In this document: in pieces, positions 1 through 11,568 of the stretch
Numbering within the stretch: the stretch's first letter is position 1
Layout: each line of letters opens with the position of its first letter
The notes under the pieces: model-generated
Seen by the model: the letters and a program-made list of their open reading frames with translations, nothing else
What the model was told of the DNA's origin: nothing
Database searches by the model: none
Program-made: the position numbers and the translations under genes
Source: Amyloporia xantha
Lineage: Eukaryota; Basidiomycota; Agaricomycetes; Polyporales; Adustoporiaceae
NCBI GenBank assembly: GCA_036971615.1
Contig: JAYKKR010000001.1
Coordinates: 3,596,001 to 3,660,000, forward strand
Length of the DNA: 64,000 nucleotides
Direction: 5' to 3'

Positions 1-3000
1 AAAATTCATTGTCGTACCTCGAATAATGGCCGGAACCATGTCGAAAACTCCATCCAGCCCTTGTCGCATGACCTCGAAGACTGAAAAATGAGTGAGTCTT
101 ATTCGGGGTCAGCAGGTGCACAGCGTACCAGCCATGGATGAGAACACAGCAGATGCTAAAACAAAGTCAGTCAATCAACAACCAAGCGAGAACGTGAACG
201 AACCCGTCAGCTCTTTCTTCATGAACACAGTCTGTGCATACGGTATGAGCTCGAACATGCATCTGATAGACATGGCACTCACGTATGTGACAAATGTGAC
301 GATCATAGTGATGAAGGGTATGATATGGCTGTGGAGAGCAAGCCTCCGTCAGAAAGCAAGGATTTGGAAGACTACCCCGCTTACTTCAGAACGGAAATGG
401 TCAGACCGAGAATTCTATATCTCCACTGATACTTGAGCTCCGCCTCGCGCTTGTCAGACAATTGTTCTGCGACTCGAGATTCCCAGCCGAAAAGTTTGAT
501 CATACGGATAACGTTCATAGCTGAATAGCGTGACGTAGCAATGTTCAACAAATGCGGTAAGTCTTAAGGAGAAAGGCACGCACTCTCCGTCACATTTTGG
601 ACGCGCGCATCCGTCTAGCATCAGAAAATCAGAATGGCCTCTCTCAAAACGGAGGGCTGTCACTCACCTTCTTCATCTTCTCAACCTGGACACCTTGAAT
701 GCGACTAGCGATGTATCCTGGTAGGGGGAACAAAGCGACCATGACGGCCATACCGGTGAACGCGCTGCCCAGATGTAATTCAGAACGAGAACTCAGATTA
801 TCACGCCGATCAAAACATACCTCCATCCAAGGATTGCGTATAGGAACCAGATAGAGAAACAGATCTGCAGGGGTACAAAAAGGACTGAGGACGATTGTTC
901 CGTAAGTTAGAATAAGTGAACACTGCGCTTCGACGTACAGGCGTACAAGAAATCACGTCCACTGATAAGATTGTCCAGATCCGAGGTGACCAAGTTGTTG
1001 ATCTTCCCGACCAGGTTCCCGCCCTTTTTACCGTCTGCAGACGGGTCCGCAGGGGCTGTCTCTTTCCCGTTTTTGCTTCCAGGACCAGCCTTCGACTTCT
1101 GCTTACCCTTGACCGTGGAACCCGTGTCAACGCTGGCAGAACCCGCACGCAATGTGTCGCCGTCGGTAGTGCTGGAATCTTCATTCGAGTGTGTACCCTG
1201 CGAATCTTCGCCCGCATCATCAGAGATAGACGCGTGGTCTGGCGTGCCTGCAGCGGTATTGGGGGCGGTATTGACCTGGGAGTCTGTAACCTCTGCCTTC
1301 ACGCGGATGCGGAGTGCATGCTCGAATACCAGCTGCGTAATTATGCCCGTGGCACGGACAAACATTCTCGTCTAGGGATGAAAGAGATGATCGAGAACGG
1401 CAACGAGGTGGCAAGAGTGCGGCTAGACATACTGTAGTAAAGATGTACCATTGAGTGCTGACGGAGCCGAACATACCGCCTACGAACAGCCCACCGATCC
1501 AGAACCACGGACGCATTACCGCACCTTCACCATTGGTTTCCAGATAGCTATAAGCAACGTGAGCAATGAAGGCGTCACTGCAGGCAAAGGGACCAATACC
1601 GGAGCAATCGGTTGACACAGATCGGGCTGGACATTTGGCTGAAGGACTGATCGTCGATCAGTAAGTGGCTGATGCATGAGTACATGCCATGAGGTCCCTT
1701 ACTTGGAATAGGATCATGATGGTCAAGACAAGGTACTCGGTACCTGGAATTATCGTATTAAGACTGGAAAAAAGGACACATGGAAGAACTTACGGAAGAT
1801 AGTCATAAGGCCCCAGAACAGATGCCTGTCCTTTGTCGCCTCGAAAGGATCGAGATGCTACACAACAGCATGAGCTTCCACGCTGGATCCGTATTAGGCA
1901 GGTATGAAGTCCGCACCTTGAAACTCCTCTTGACCAAGTGCTTCGCACTGTCATAATCGGCAAGCGCGGGTAGCTTGTCTACCGGGAGATGAGGGATAGT
2001 ATATGCTGTTATGACGGTATTATCGAGCCATACATAGAGCATCATGGACATGATCGAAGCTGTCTGCTCTTCAATGGGCTTCCAGGGATTCTGTCACACA
2101 TAACTTCAGTATCTCAACCGTTCCTACATGTCGGCGGACATCACCTTGGGATCTACGGGAGTATATTGCCGGGGCACAAACAGCGGGACAAATACCGCAG
2201 CAACTGTGAGGACGGCAAGTTTCGTCCACAGGAGCCCTCCCTCTGCTCTGTCCTGCGGCGATAAGGTGACGGTCGCTAGTGGCCATATGTCCCTGTATGC
2301 ATATACACACCAGACAACAGCTAGAACGAGGGCAAGATGGCGTGTAATCATTCTTCCTACACTCCCGCTCGTAGCAACAGAAAGCAATGCCAATAAGGAT
2401 GCATAACTCTGTCAGAGTATAGTGAGCTTTAAAGGCTCGTAGTAGCAATTAGTGAGTCCTTACGTATACCCCGCACACGGCGATCTGAAGCCATATGCTG
2501 GACCCAAGGGCTTTACCGTCGGCATCATTCGATGCTTGTGTGACCAGAGTGAAGATGGACATGCCCAGCAAGGCGAGACAGGAAAGAAGCCGTGCGATCC
2601 TGTAAACAAAGATGACTGGGCCTCCCATTCGTTCTATATGCCGTGTGATAGCGGATAGCCGTTCACCATCTTCAGGTACCGCGTCCTCCTCTTCATCGCT
2701 GTCAATGAGCGCGGTTTCTGAAGCAGAGAATTTCGCATGCAGCCGCTGCACGGGTTTGGACCGGAGAATTAGCTGAAGGAGTAGAACGACGATGGACAAG
2801 CCCGCCGCATAAGCAGGAAAGATAAGGGTGTCCAAGAAGATGATTCTATGAGACGTTAACGTCTCGCTGGAGACTCTCAGGCTCCTGATTGCATGTACAC
2901 GTACTTGGGTTCGGCCTTCAGTGCCACTGCAAGCGATGACAGCGCTTCTGAACGTGTGCTCTGACTCAATACGACCTGCGAGGTCTTCCACAGCATCTGA

Positions 3001-3093
3001 AACAACCTGCCCTGTTGACCTTCCACCTGCATACTGGCCCAGAAAATGACACTGGGAGTAGCAGTTAGGGAACTGAGAGCAAGTCGCCAACAT
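1..3093 (-). CDS. ABC-C (MRP-type) multidrug resistance transporter, 5' part
   Basis: This is the N-terminal part of a full-length ABC subfamily C exporter; the nucleotide-binding domains lie beyond the left edge. Read on the minus strand, conserved pieces appear in the expected order. They are an N-terminal membrane region (about 2450-3093), a segment ending in LFVPRQYTPVDPK (about 2130-2260), LPALADYDSAKHLVKRSF (about 1920-1990), and VRATGIITQLVFEHALRIRV plus KINNLVTSDLDN of the first ABC membrane domain (about 970-1365). GMAVMVALFPLPGYIASRIQ (about 690-750) and ESRVAEQLSDKREAELKYQW (about 420-480) follow. Short introns separate them. A Ser/Thr/Lys-rich insert (about 1040-1270) interrupts the first membrane domain, as is common in Agaricomycete members. 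The ATG at 3093 is the best visible start, but an upstream exon or introns in the first 200 bp of coding sequence are possible. The substrate is unknown. Confidence 0.88.
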
Positions 3094-4039
3094 CTGAGGG
3101 TATATATAGCGAGCGGCTTGATTGCAGCACCGCCTTCCAGCGTTTCCTAATCAAATACCCTCGTGATAGCCCAGTGTTAGTCCATACAATTGTTCGCAGG
3201 GGAGTCATCACTGTTGAATGCGTCTCACGAGAGTCAGCGGCGGTTGGAAAGGGGATCTGTGATGGCGCCCTCTTATCAACAGTAGTAATTGATGCTGATT
3301 TAGCATGCCAGTGTAATGAAAACGCGTCCAGCTCGTCATTCAAAGAGGCAACTTGATATAAGTATCGTAGGTGCGAACATCGCAGCGAACGAACAATTCG
3401 GCAGCCTTCATAGTTCGAAACCATTCGGTGGGCGATCAAGCCTCAGGAGTCAGGCCTCAGGCATCAAGGTGATAGATCAACGACAGGTCGCTATGAAGTG
3501 CCTCAGAGTCATTGGCCAAAAGTCTAGACCATGTCCATGCCACCCAGCGCTAGTGCCTGATCATAGGGCAACGTGATCGTGCCGGAAATGCACGCGCCCA
3601 CGTGATCCTGCGCGATCGCGTCTCATGAGACATGTTCTCATTCGCGCTCATTGAAAACAATCGAGACAATGAGCATTAGTTTGGGCGAAATCCCGGGATG
3701 GCGGGAACCAGCGGGATTGTGGAGGATCGCGCATAAACTCTGAGTATGATGAGAGATTACGGCTGACCTGGTAGTGCAACATGAGATCATGAAGGAAGCC
3801 AGTCAGGCATGCCGCATGCTACACATCGTTATTCCTGGAGAAGGGTAGTTCCTTCCTTCGACATTCGCAGCCTCAGGATATCGGTATTTTCCCACATCGT
3901 CAATTTTGTGAGATAGAGCACCCCAAACCTGACATTACCTCTTAGCAATTTACGACACATATTCTCGCGAATTGTCCAGTGCAACAGTGGCAACGATCGT
4001 CAACCAGGAACACAGGACCTGGCAATAACTGAACCTAAC
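3094..4039. other. intergenic, no gene seen
   Basis: Upstream region of the ABC transporter. A TATATATA run lies about 10-15 bp before the proposed start, too close to be an obvious TATA box for that ATG. Small open frames in both directions lack recognisable similarity. The right end carries the CTAAC target duplication of the Copia element. Confidence 0.6.
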
Positions 4040-4343
4040 TGTTGAGCGCAGACTATAGAGGAGAGGAGACTAATCCGTCTTGTATTCTAGTGGGCTGTAA
4101 GGCCCTGCTTATATACATGCATGAAAGGCTCCTTAGTAATCGTATCCAGAAACCTATAGAATATCTGAGTAAGATATGAAGTCATAATGAAATCATAGTG
4201 GAGATTTCTTAGTAAGAAAGTGGAGCCTATGAAGTAAGACAAGAGCATACTATGGAACGTCATAGAACATCATAGAAATGAGTAAGTACTGACTACCAAG
4301 TATGGAAGTGCGACTACTATAGTTGGAAACTGATCGTTCAACA
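4040..4343 (-). repeat. Copia 3' LTR
   Basis: 304-bp direct repeat identical to 9529-9832. It starts TGTTGAGCGC and ends GTTCAACA on the plus strand, so the terminal bases form a short inverted repeat (TGTTGA...TCAACA). It is the 3' LTR with respect to the coding strand. Confidence 0.96.
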
Positions 4344-4352
4344 CTCCCACTC
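4344..4352 (-). other. polypurine tract of the Copia element
   Basis: On the minus strand the nine bases GAGTGGGAG end exactly at the 3' LTR boundary. This is the expected place and composition for the plus-strand primer site. Confidence 0.7.
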
Positions 4353-4369
4353 AACTAGATAGTCGCTAA

Positions 4370-7300
4370 CTACTCTAGTCCAAGACTATGTACAAATTTC
4401 TCATGAATAGAGAAAGATAAATTCTTAGTAAGGACATCGGCCCTTTGCTCAGCAGTAGGTACAAAGAAAAGATCGACATGACCGTTTTCAATGAACTCTC
4501 TGCAAAAGTGGTACCGAATATCAATGTGCTTGGTTCTTCTGTCATGAGCTGGATTAACCGCAAGAAAAATGCTACCATTATTATCAATGCATAAAGGTGT
4601 GGCATTTTGCGGCTTAAAACCAATCTCAGACTGAAGAGTCTGAAGCCAGGCTAATTGTCGACAAGAGTTGGACAACGCCATGTACTCTGCTTCTGTTGAA
4701 GACAGAGCGACAGTCTTTTGTCGCCGCGAGACCCATGAAATAGCAGCATCTGCCATAAAGAAGACAAAGCCACTAGTTGAATGCCTATCGTCCTTGTTCT
4801 CAGCCCAATCAGAGTCAGAATAACCTATGAGTCCAGATAATCCGCTGCCTTTGTAGCAAAGCCGAAGTGAACGTGAACCGTTCAAATAACGAAGAATATA
4901 TTGTGCGGCTTTATAATGTTGCATTGTAGGCTTAGCAGAATATTGGGAAAGGCGATTAACTGCATAGGCTATATCTGGGCGAGTGCCTAAGGCAATCCAC
5001 AAAAGTGAACCAATAAGCTGTTGGTACTTTGAACGAAGGGCGGCATCAACTTCATATGAAGGATCTGCTTTGACAAGGTGTACGCCAAATGGAAGGGGAG
5101 TTCGTGTGGGTGCTGCATCTAGCATTTGGAATCGCTCGAGTGTCTCTTCAATGTATTTAGACTGATCAAGCCAAATATTTCTGGATGATCTATCTCGAGT
5201 AATCCGCATGCCTAGAAAAGATTCTACAGGCCCAAGATCACGAACATTAAATCGCTTCTGAAGACAACCTTTAAGCCATGCAATCTGACGCCGATCAGAC
5301 CCAATAGGCAATAGATCGTCAACATATACGACAAGTATTAAATCCCCCCCATGATGACGATACACATAAATACCCGCATCAGAATATGTACGTGTGAACC
5401 CTAATTCCAACAACGCATTGTGGAGTTTTTATTCCACTGTCTGCCAGCCTGTTTAAGACCATAAATAGCCTTCAAAAGACGGCAAACTTTGTGTTCCTGA
5501 CCAGGGACTTTAAAGCCTTCTGGTTGCTCCATATATATCTCCTCGTCTAATTCGCCATATAAGAATGCTGTCTTTACATCCATAGCCTCTACCTCCCAAT
5601 CATTAAGAGCAGCATGGGCGAGTAAGAATCTTATAGATTCAAAACGAGCGACAGGGGAGAATATTTCATCATAATCGATGCCTTTGACCTGTTTAAAGCC
5701 TTTGGCTACAAGCCGAGCTTTGTATCTACCACCAGGTTTAATAGTGTAAACCCAACGACAAGGTACTGCCTTACGTCCAGGAGGTAAGTCGACTAACTCC
5801 CATGTACCATTCTCCATTTGAGAGTCTATCTCTTCCTGCATAGCGGCCTCCCACTGAGTCCGATCAGGGCGAGAGATCGCTTCCTGATAAGATTGTGGAA
5901 AAGGTCCGTACTGAGGATCGGCGTTGAGAATAAACTCTACTGGAAGATCTGAGATGAGATTCTCCATGACGTCAGGTAAACCACCTCCTTGATCAATGTC
6001 ACGCTGTATAGCTGCAGGGTGACGATCACCATACGCATTGTCAGGCCGTGGTGGAGGTCTACCAGCGGTTGACCGAGTAGAGCGTCTAGGTACAAATGGA
6101 GGAGGTTGTGGTACTGGAGGCTCATCTGGAGAAGGTGGACGAGGTGGAGGAGATGGGTTTCTAGGTGGTTCTGGTGGTGGTCCCGGATGTGGAGGCAAGT
6201 CAGCATCCGGTTCAGGCCTATTAGCATCATCATCACCAAGCGGCAGGGCCGGCTGTGGTGCTGGAGCTACAGGAACGGGCGGCTCATGCGGTTGTTGGGC
6301 AGCGGGAATAGGATTCGCACTTTTGTTCGGAAAGGATCTCTCATTGAATACCGCATCACGCGATAAAACAATGGAGCGGCTATCTTTATCCCAGAATCGA
6401 TACCCCTTTGATCCAGGTTCATAGCCGACGAACACCATAGGTTTAGCTCGAGCCGTGAGCTTATCCTGGCGTCGCTCCTTCTGAACATGTACATAGGCTA
6501 GGCATCCAAAGACTCTAAAGTACGACACATCTGGAACAGTACCATTCCATAATTCAATGGGAGTACGCCAGTGTGCTCTGCGGAATGGCTGACGATTGTA
6601 AATATGAACGGCAGTTTCAACAGCAAGTTTCCAGAAGCCAGTGGATAAACCAGCATGATGACGCATAGCTTCTGCTTTTTCTACAATAGTTTGCTGCCAA
6701 CGTTCTGCACGTCCATTCTGTTGTGGACTTTGTGGCATAGATGCCTCGCGCTCAATACCATTCTCATGTAAATATTGTGTGAACTCTTCACCCATAAATT
6801 CTCCTCCTCTGTCAGAGCGGAAACACTTAAGTCGCGTAGAAAGCTGAGTTTCCCCCATGCTCGATAACTTTTAAAGCAGGTGAGAGCATCAGATTTCCGC
6901 TTAAGGTAATACATGACACCAAATGAGGAGAAGTCGTCGAGGAATGTGACACAATATTTGAAACCATCAATGGACAAAGATGGCATCTCGACGAGATCTG
7001 AGTGAATAAGTTCTAATGGTTTAGATGCGCGAGTAGAAGAGAGTGGGAACGGTTGTCTGTGGGACTTGCCAAGCGCACAACCAGCACAAGGATCAGACTT
7101 TGGTGCTGAAGAAAGACTATTTGGTGCGCCATTAACATGATTAGGCAATTGACGAATTGCGTTACGTCCCGCATGACCAAACCGTTGATGCCACAAGTCA
7201 TAGTCAGCTTCCACAGATTGCAGAGTCTGAGGCCGGGTGTTTGGATGAAACACTTTGGTTTCAAGCCAATAGAAACCTGAACCATCATGGCTTGATCGCG

Positions 7301-8615
7301 CAGTGAGGATTAGGTTCTCACCCGGTTTGGAGCCTGCCCAAAAATTCATAGTGTCCCCATGGGCACTATAGCAGCCTCCTTGGTCAATAATGGTACGTGG
7401 AGCGAAGAAACGATGAGACGCTTCAGGAATATAAAGGACAGATTTAAGAGTCAGGTTGACAATGATTCCGTCACTATTCTGATGTCGCAGAAGAACTATT
7501 CCAACACCTTTGATATCTATGGTTTTATCTGCGCCGGCTAAGTGCGCATGACCAGGTACTGGAAATTCATGATAGTGATCAAAATCTTCAAAGACGTTTG
7601 TGACATGTGAAGTACAACCTGAGTCAACCATCCATCTTGCGATCTCATCTCCCACATGGTACAGGGAAAGGTCAATTGATTTGGACGAAGAAGATGCTAC
7701 CGTTACATCTGGTACAGATTCTATAAGAAGATTGTTGACTTTTGCACCAGAATTCTGTCCCTGTCCTTGTGAAGCTCCAGTATTACCATTATTTTGACCG
7801 TGATTCTGTCCACTTCCTTTATTATTTCCACCTTGATTACCGCCTTGCTTGCCCTTGCCTTTGCCCTGCTTATTCCCCTTTTGAGGTGGCTTTCCATCAG
7901 GCCAATGGTTCTCAGTCGAATGATTAGTCTTCCCGCAGATATTACATTTCTTTGGGAGACGAGTAGTCGACGAGACGCGAGAGACATTAGCATTTTTAGA
8001 GGCCTGACGTCTAGCTTCTTCCTCAATAATTTTGGGGATGACATCTGCTGGTTTAAGTGTAGAAAGGTCTGTAACTGTAGCCAGCAGAGTCGAAGCAATG
8101 GTCTGATAAGAATTGGGCAAGGCGTTGACAATAATCAGGGCAGCAAATTGATCTGAGATGGCAATCCCAGCATCAACGGTACGACTACGAATTTCCTCAA
8201 GTGCTGTTATCTGAGGGCGAAGAGGTTGGGCATCGTCAAAGCGAGTATTAAATAATTGTTGAAAGTAGACAAATGCACCAACAGCACCAGGTTTGGCATA
8301 CTGATCTTTAATTGCTTTCCACGCTGCAGCAGCAGTGGTAGTATTGCCAATGAGGAATTGTAGCGAGGAGGAAATATAGATGGTCATCAAACCAAGTGCC
8401 TTGTCATTTTTCTCATCCCAAGCAGCCTGGATTGTAGGGAGGTCTTCTCCAGCAGCTGCAACAGTAGGACGAGGAAGAGGTGTGCCTGAATTCCCTTCAA
8501 CAATGTTCCAGGAACCAGACCATCTAAAAACACCTCGCATGGCGTTAGACCAGGCAATATAGTTTGTACCATCAAAAATGGGAATGGTGGAGGTAGGAAT
8601 CTTGGAGGGATCCAT
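4370..8615 (-). pseudogene. Copia gag-pol polyprotein, two frameshifts
   Basis: Three overlapping open frames (8615-6681, 6858-5401, 5413-4370) together spell one Copia polyprotein. Visible parts, N to C: a Gag domain starting MDPSKIPTSTIPIFDGTNYI; a zinc-knuckle-like CNICGKTNHSTENHW; the protease motif WMVDSGCTSHV; the integrase HHCC region (WHQRFGHAGR ... CAGCALGKSHR); integrase catalytic pieces (IHSDLVE, RSDRGGEF, PQQNGRAER). Reverse transcriptase follows (MDVKTAFLYGELDEEIYMEQ and the YVDD box), then RNase H (SDSDWAENKDDRHSTSG, STEAEYMAL). The frame changes near 6860 inside a G run and near 5425 inside an A run; each fits loss of one base in a homopolymer. All catalytic motifs are otherwise present. 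Real decay or sequencing error at homopolymers are both possible. Confidence 0.93.
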
Positions 8616-8620
8616 GGCGA

Positions 8621-9070
8621 TCAGAATAAAATGCCAGGGCGAGTGTCAGACTGAAGGAAATAGGCGATGGAAGGTGATCGAGGAATTGATGGAATTGATG
8701 GAGTAGATTGAGGAATTGATGGAGGCGATCGATCTGGTTTAACCTCTTTAACTTCTTGATCAAAAGGATCGGATCGAAGAAGTATAGCCCAAAATGTATT
8801 GGAGAGGTTTGGAAAGTACTCTTCACTGTCAGTGTGACGAAGAGAGTTACTTTCAATATTGTATGGAAAATAACCAAGATCGTCGTCTGTAAGACCACCA
8901 ATATAATCGCCTGCGTAAGGGAATTTCCAGCTATAATCTGTTGGGTAGACAGATATAAGCTGTACTGGCTCTGGTGAAGATCCCTCTGAGTCGCCTGACT
9001 GAGATTGATCTGCCACTGGATCAGCTGCTTCTGATGAAGAAGTCAACGTCTCTAGCTCAAAGATGGACAC
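8621..9070 (-). CDS. leader open reading frame of the Copia element, unknown
   Basis: A 149-codon frame lies between the 5' LTR and gag and stops five bases before the gag ATG, in another frame. The predicted product is acidic in its first half (Ser/Glu/Asp-rich), Pro/Ser-rich near the end (repeated PSIP), and has aromatic patches such as DYSWKFPYAGDYIGG. I recognise no family. Copia elements usually have one long frame, so this could be a captured or element-specific gene, or a chance frame. The tight spacing to gag would allow reinitiation after its stop. Confidence 0.4.
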   Translation of the reverse strand: MSIFELETLTSSSEAADPVADQSQSGDSEGSSPEPVQLISVYPTDYSWKFPYAGDYIGGLTDDDLGYFPYNIESNSLRHTDSEEYFPNLSNTFWAILLRSDPFDQEVKEVKPDRSPPSIPQSTPSIPSIPRSPSIAYFLQSDTRPGILF

Positions 9071-9515
9071 TTATTGAAGTGAACCTTTGTCCCAGCTAGC
9101 CGAAATAGCCAAGACGCAGGGTAGAGTCGAGGGAAGTGAGCGATCGAGACGAGACTATGCCGCAGAGGGTATTGCCCAAGGCCTAGCTAGCTACTGTACA
9201 GTACTTCTATCTACAGCTACCTATGGAGCCGCAGAGTTTTGCTTCGCAGTTGCCTGAGGGCCCTGTTACGCCTTTGACTATTTCGCGTAAGGTGCCTTAT
9301 TCCCAGGAGAGGATTTGGACCTCTAAGAGCCGCCCACTGAAGTGCAGACTCCCAAGAGTTCGTCACAAAACTGAGGACTGTGTACTTACGTAGTCTACTA
9401 AGGGGCCTTATAAGAAGAAGGCAATAGAAGGGGTAAATGCGCAAAAGAGAAAGTGAAAGCGCAAATAGAAGAGTGAAGACAGATGACTGCACAGTAGTCA
9501 GACAGATTAGAGCGC

Positions 9516-9528
9516 GGGGCTCATAACC
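9516..9528 (-). other. primer binding site, initiator tRNA-Met anticodon type
   Basis: The plus-strand bases GGGGCTCATAACC directly abut the 5' LTR. They read like the anticodon stem-loop of eukaryotic initiator tRNA-Met (core GGGCUCAUAACC, anticodon CAU), so the coding strand is complementary to that tRNA segment. Drosophila copia and yeast Ty5 are known to prime from a half-tRNA at this same region rather than from the tRNA 3' end. The match is direct reading; use of a half-tRNA here is inferred. Confidence 0.75.
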
Positions 9529-9832
9529 TGTTGAGCGCAGACTATAGAGGAGAGGAGACTAATCCGTCTTGTATTCTAGTGGGCTGTAAGGCCCTGCTTA
9601 TATACATGCATGAAAGGCTCCTTAGTAATCGTATCCAGAAACCTATAGAATATCTGAGTAAGATATGAAGTCATAATGAAATCATAGTGGAGATTTCTTA
9701 GTAAGAAAGTGGAGCCTATGAAGTAAGACAAGAGCATACTATGGAACGTCATAGAACATCATAGAAATGAGTAAGTACTGACTACCAAGTATGGAAGTGC
9801 GACTACTATAGTTGGAAACTGATCGTTCAACA
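9529..9832 (-). repeat. Copia 5' LTR
   Basis: 304-bp copy identical to 4040-4343 and flanked on its outer side by CTAAC. It should hold the element promoter. Confidence 0.96.
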
Positions 9833-10553
9833 CTAACTGTCCCAACCGTTTTGCGTCCTTGCCCTGCGCGTTGAGTTTGTTCCCCTCCCTGAAATTTCCG
9901 TTCACTTGTCCCTTACCCGAATATCATACCGCGTCTGTTTCTGCCTGGCCTGTACACCTCCATATCGGTTTCAAATCTGGGTGCGAGAATTCCATGCACT
10001 CTGAGGTAAAGATCAGAAATTTGAGACACTACGAGGCGCCGCGCAAGAATAGGTACTGTCATAGCACCAACAGTATTGCAACCTTATCTAAAATGATACT
10101 GCTATCATGCATGTCGCGTCGAACCCGCAAGAGTCGGCTGCAGAACCTGAATAGATCATCCGTGGATCTGCCTACTGCCCGTGGACGTCTACGTAACCGA
10201 ATGAGTCTACGCGTGGAGTATGTCCCGAGGCAAGATCCCCTCTGATTCTTTTATGACCCCCAAGAAATTCTTCACCCTGTCATTGCTGTCGTATGTTGAG
10301 ATCGAAGTAAATTGTACTCATGATTGACTGACTCCATTAGCCATGGCATATAATGCCTCCTTGATCTCTTGGATAGCCAAGATTCCCACCACGAGGCAGA
10401 ATAAGGCTTGTATCCTCCTGCAGAATGTCAAAGATGCTCGTTTGCTAAAATTCGTGGAGTCAAGGGCAAAATAGAGTGGCGGTCGCAACCTCTAGCATAC
10501 ACTTGTCAGGACTAGTGCTATAATAGGGGATGCATATACAGTGATCGATCAAT
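9833..10553. other. intergenic, no gene seen
   Basis: A plus-strand open frame of 128 codons (9859-10245) has no recognisable similarity or coding character, and I take it as chance. No repeat boundary is visible apart from the Copia target site at the left end. Confidence 0.55.
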
Positions 10554-10860
10554 CGCATCAGGGAAAATCTCCCTTACTTATTAGCTCTTATTAGCACTTG
10601 TTGAGATAAAAAAGTCACATAAGTCACATAAGTGTCATAAGTACTTATTATTTTACCCACTTGCTAATCGCCTCTCAGATAAGCATCATAAGTGCATAAT
10701 GAGTACTCATGAGTACTTGATGAGAACTAAGTGAGAGGAAGGAAAAACAATGTTGCTTACCAAATGGTGAAAATCATCAATTAAAGAGTGTCTTTATGCC
10801 ATTAGCAATGACAGGTTAATAACAGAAGGTTGGAATAAAATTTTAAAAAATAAGTATCTT

Positions 10861-10949
10861 CTGCCACCACACAGGATTGAACCAGTGACCTCTCAGGATT
10901 GACTGCCTTATAAGGCATGACCTGTAGCACTTTACCACTACACCACAAG
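10861..10949 (-). other. tRNA-like module (tRNA pseudogene or SINE head)
   Basis: On the minus strand this stretch has TGGTGTAGTGG, matching the Pol III A box, and about 65 bases later GGTTCAATCC, matching the B box. The acceptor and T stems pair poorly and no regular anticodon arm forms; an internal GCCTTATAAGGC hairpin lies where an anticodon or intron would be. A working tRNA gene is therefore unlikely. A tRNA-derived SINE head or decayed tRNA is more likely. Confidence 0.5.
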
Positions 10950-11360
10950 TCCACATCTTTTCTAACTCACTCTCATCAATATAAGCCTTCCTGAGTATGA
11001 TGAGTTGTGTCTTTTTGTTGCTTGGCTGCTGCTATACTCCTCCATAGACATTTGATGCAATTATATCTCCACTTTATTTTTCTGGCTCAATAGAAGGCTC
11101 TCTATCAAATGCAAGTACTTTTTGCAGTATTTTCTTTCTTAGATTGAGATAAAAAAATAATAATTTCTTAAGGTGTATCTTTGTGACCTTGTTCAAGGAG
11201 TACAATGTAAGTCTATAAATACAAAGGCTTGTTTATTATGGTGCTCATTCTACATATCTAGTCCATACTAGTTACTAGCACAGCACAGCTGAAGTAAGTG
11301 AGCAATTGGAAGATCTCATAACAACTTTCTGAGAGTTTGATTAGCATCTTGAGATAAATT

Positions 11361-11513
11361 AGCACTCAATAAGAATCTGATGAGTAGGATTAGAGAAATA
11401 TAAGATAGATGAGCATTCAGTAATAATCTGATGAGTGGAATTAGAGATGTGTGAGATAGATTAGCAGTCAATAAGAATCAGATGAGTAGAATAAGAGACA
11501 TATAAGTTGGATA
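11361..11513. repeat. 51-bp tandem repeat, three diverged copies
   Basis: Units start at 11361, 11412 and 11463 with AGCA(C/T/G)TCA(A/G)TAA and share GATGAGT(A/G)(G/A) further in. Spacing is exactly 51 bp. It lies near the right end of the inverted-repeat element. Confidence 0.8.
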
Positions 11514-11568
11514 AGAATGGTAAGTATTCAATGAGCTCTAATAAGTAAGGGAGATTTTTCCTGATGCG

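Larger units (their letters stand above)
4040..9832 (-). mobile_element. Ty1/Copia LTR retrotransposon, recent insertion
   Basis: Complete 5793-bp element read on the minus strand. Its 304-bp LTRs (4040-4343 and 9529-9832) are identical base for base. LTR ends are TG...CA, and a 5-bp duplication, CTAAC, lies at 4035-4039 and 9833-9837. The order gag, protease, integrase, reverse transcriptase, RNase H marks it as Copia. The primer site (9516-9528) and polypurine tract (4344-4352) directly abut the LTRs. Identical LTRs point to a young insertion, yet the coding region carries two one-base frameshifts. It sits between the ABC transporter promoter side and a stretch with no gene. Confidence 0.96.
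10554..11568. mobile_element. non-coding terminal-inverted-repeat element, about 1 kb
   Basis: The left end (from CGCATCAGGGAAAATCTCCC, 10554) is repeated inverted at the right end (to 11568). About 31 bp match with one mismatch, after which the arms diverge with small indels. The interior is AT-rich, rich in TGAGTA/TAAGTG-like words, codes for nothing, and holds a tRNA-like module and three copies of a 51-bp unit. No clear target duplication is seen, so the superfamily is open. Its size and lack of coding fit a non-autonomous DNA element. Confidence 0.65.

Noticed and set aside
10861..10949. Functional tRNA gene on the minus strand
   Set aside because: A and B boxes are good, but acceptor and T stems do not pair and no regular anticodon arm forms, so it was kept only as a tRNA-like module.
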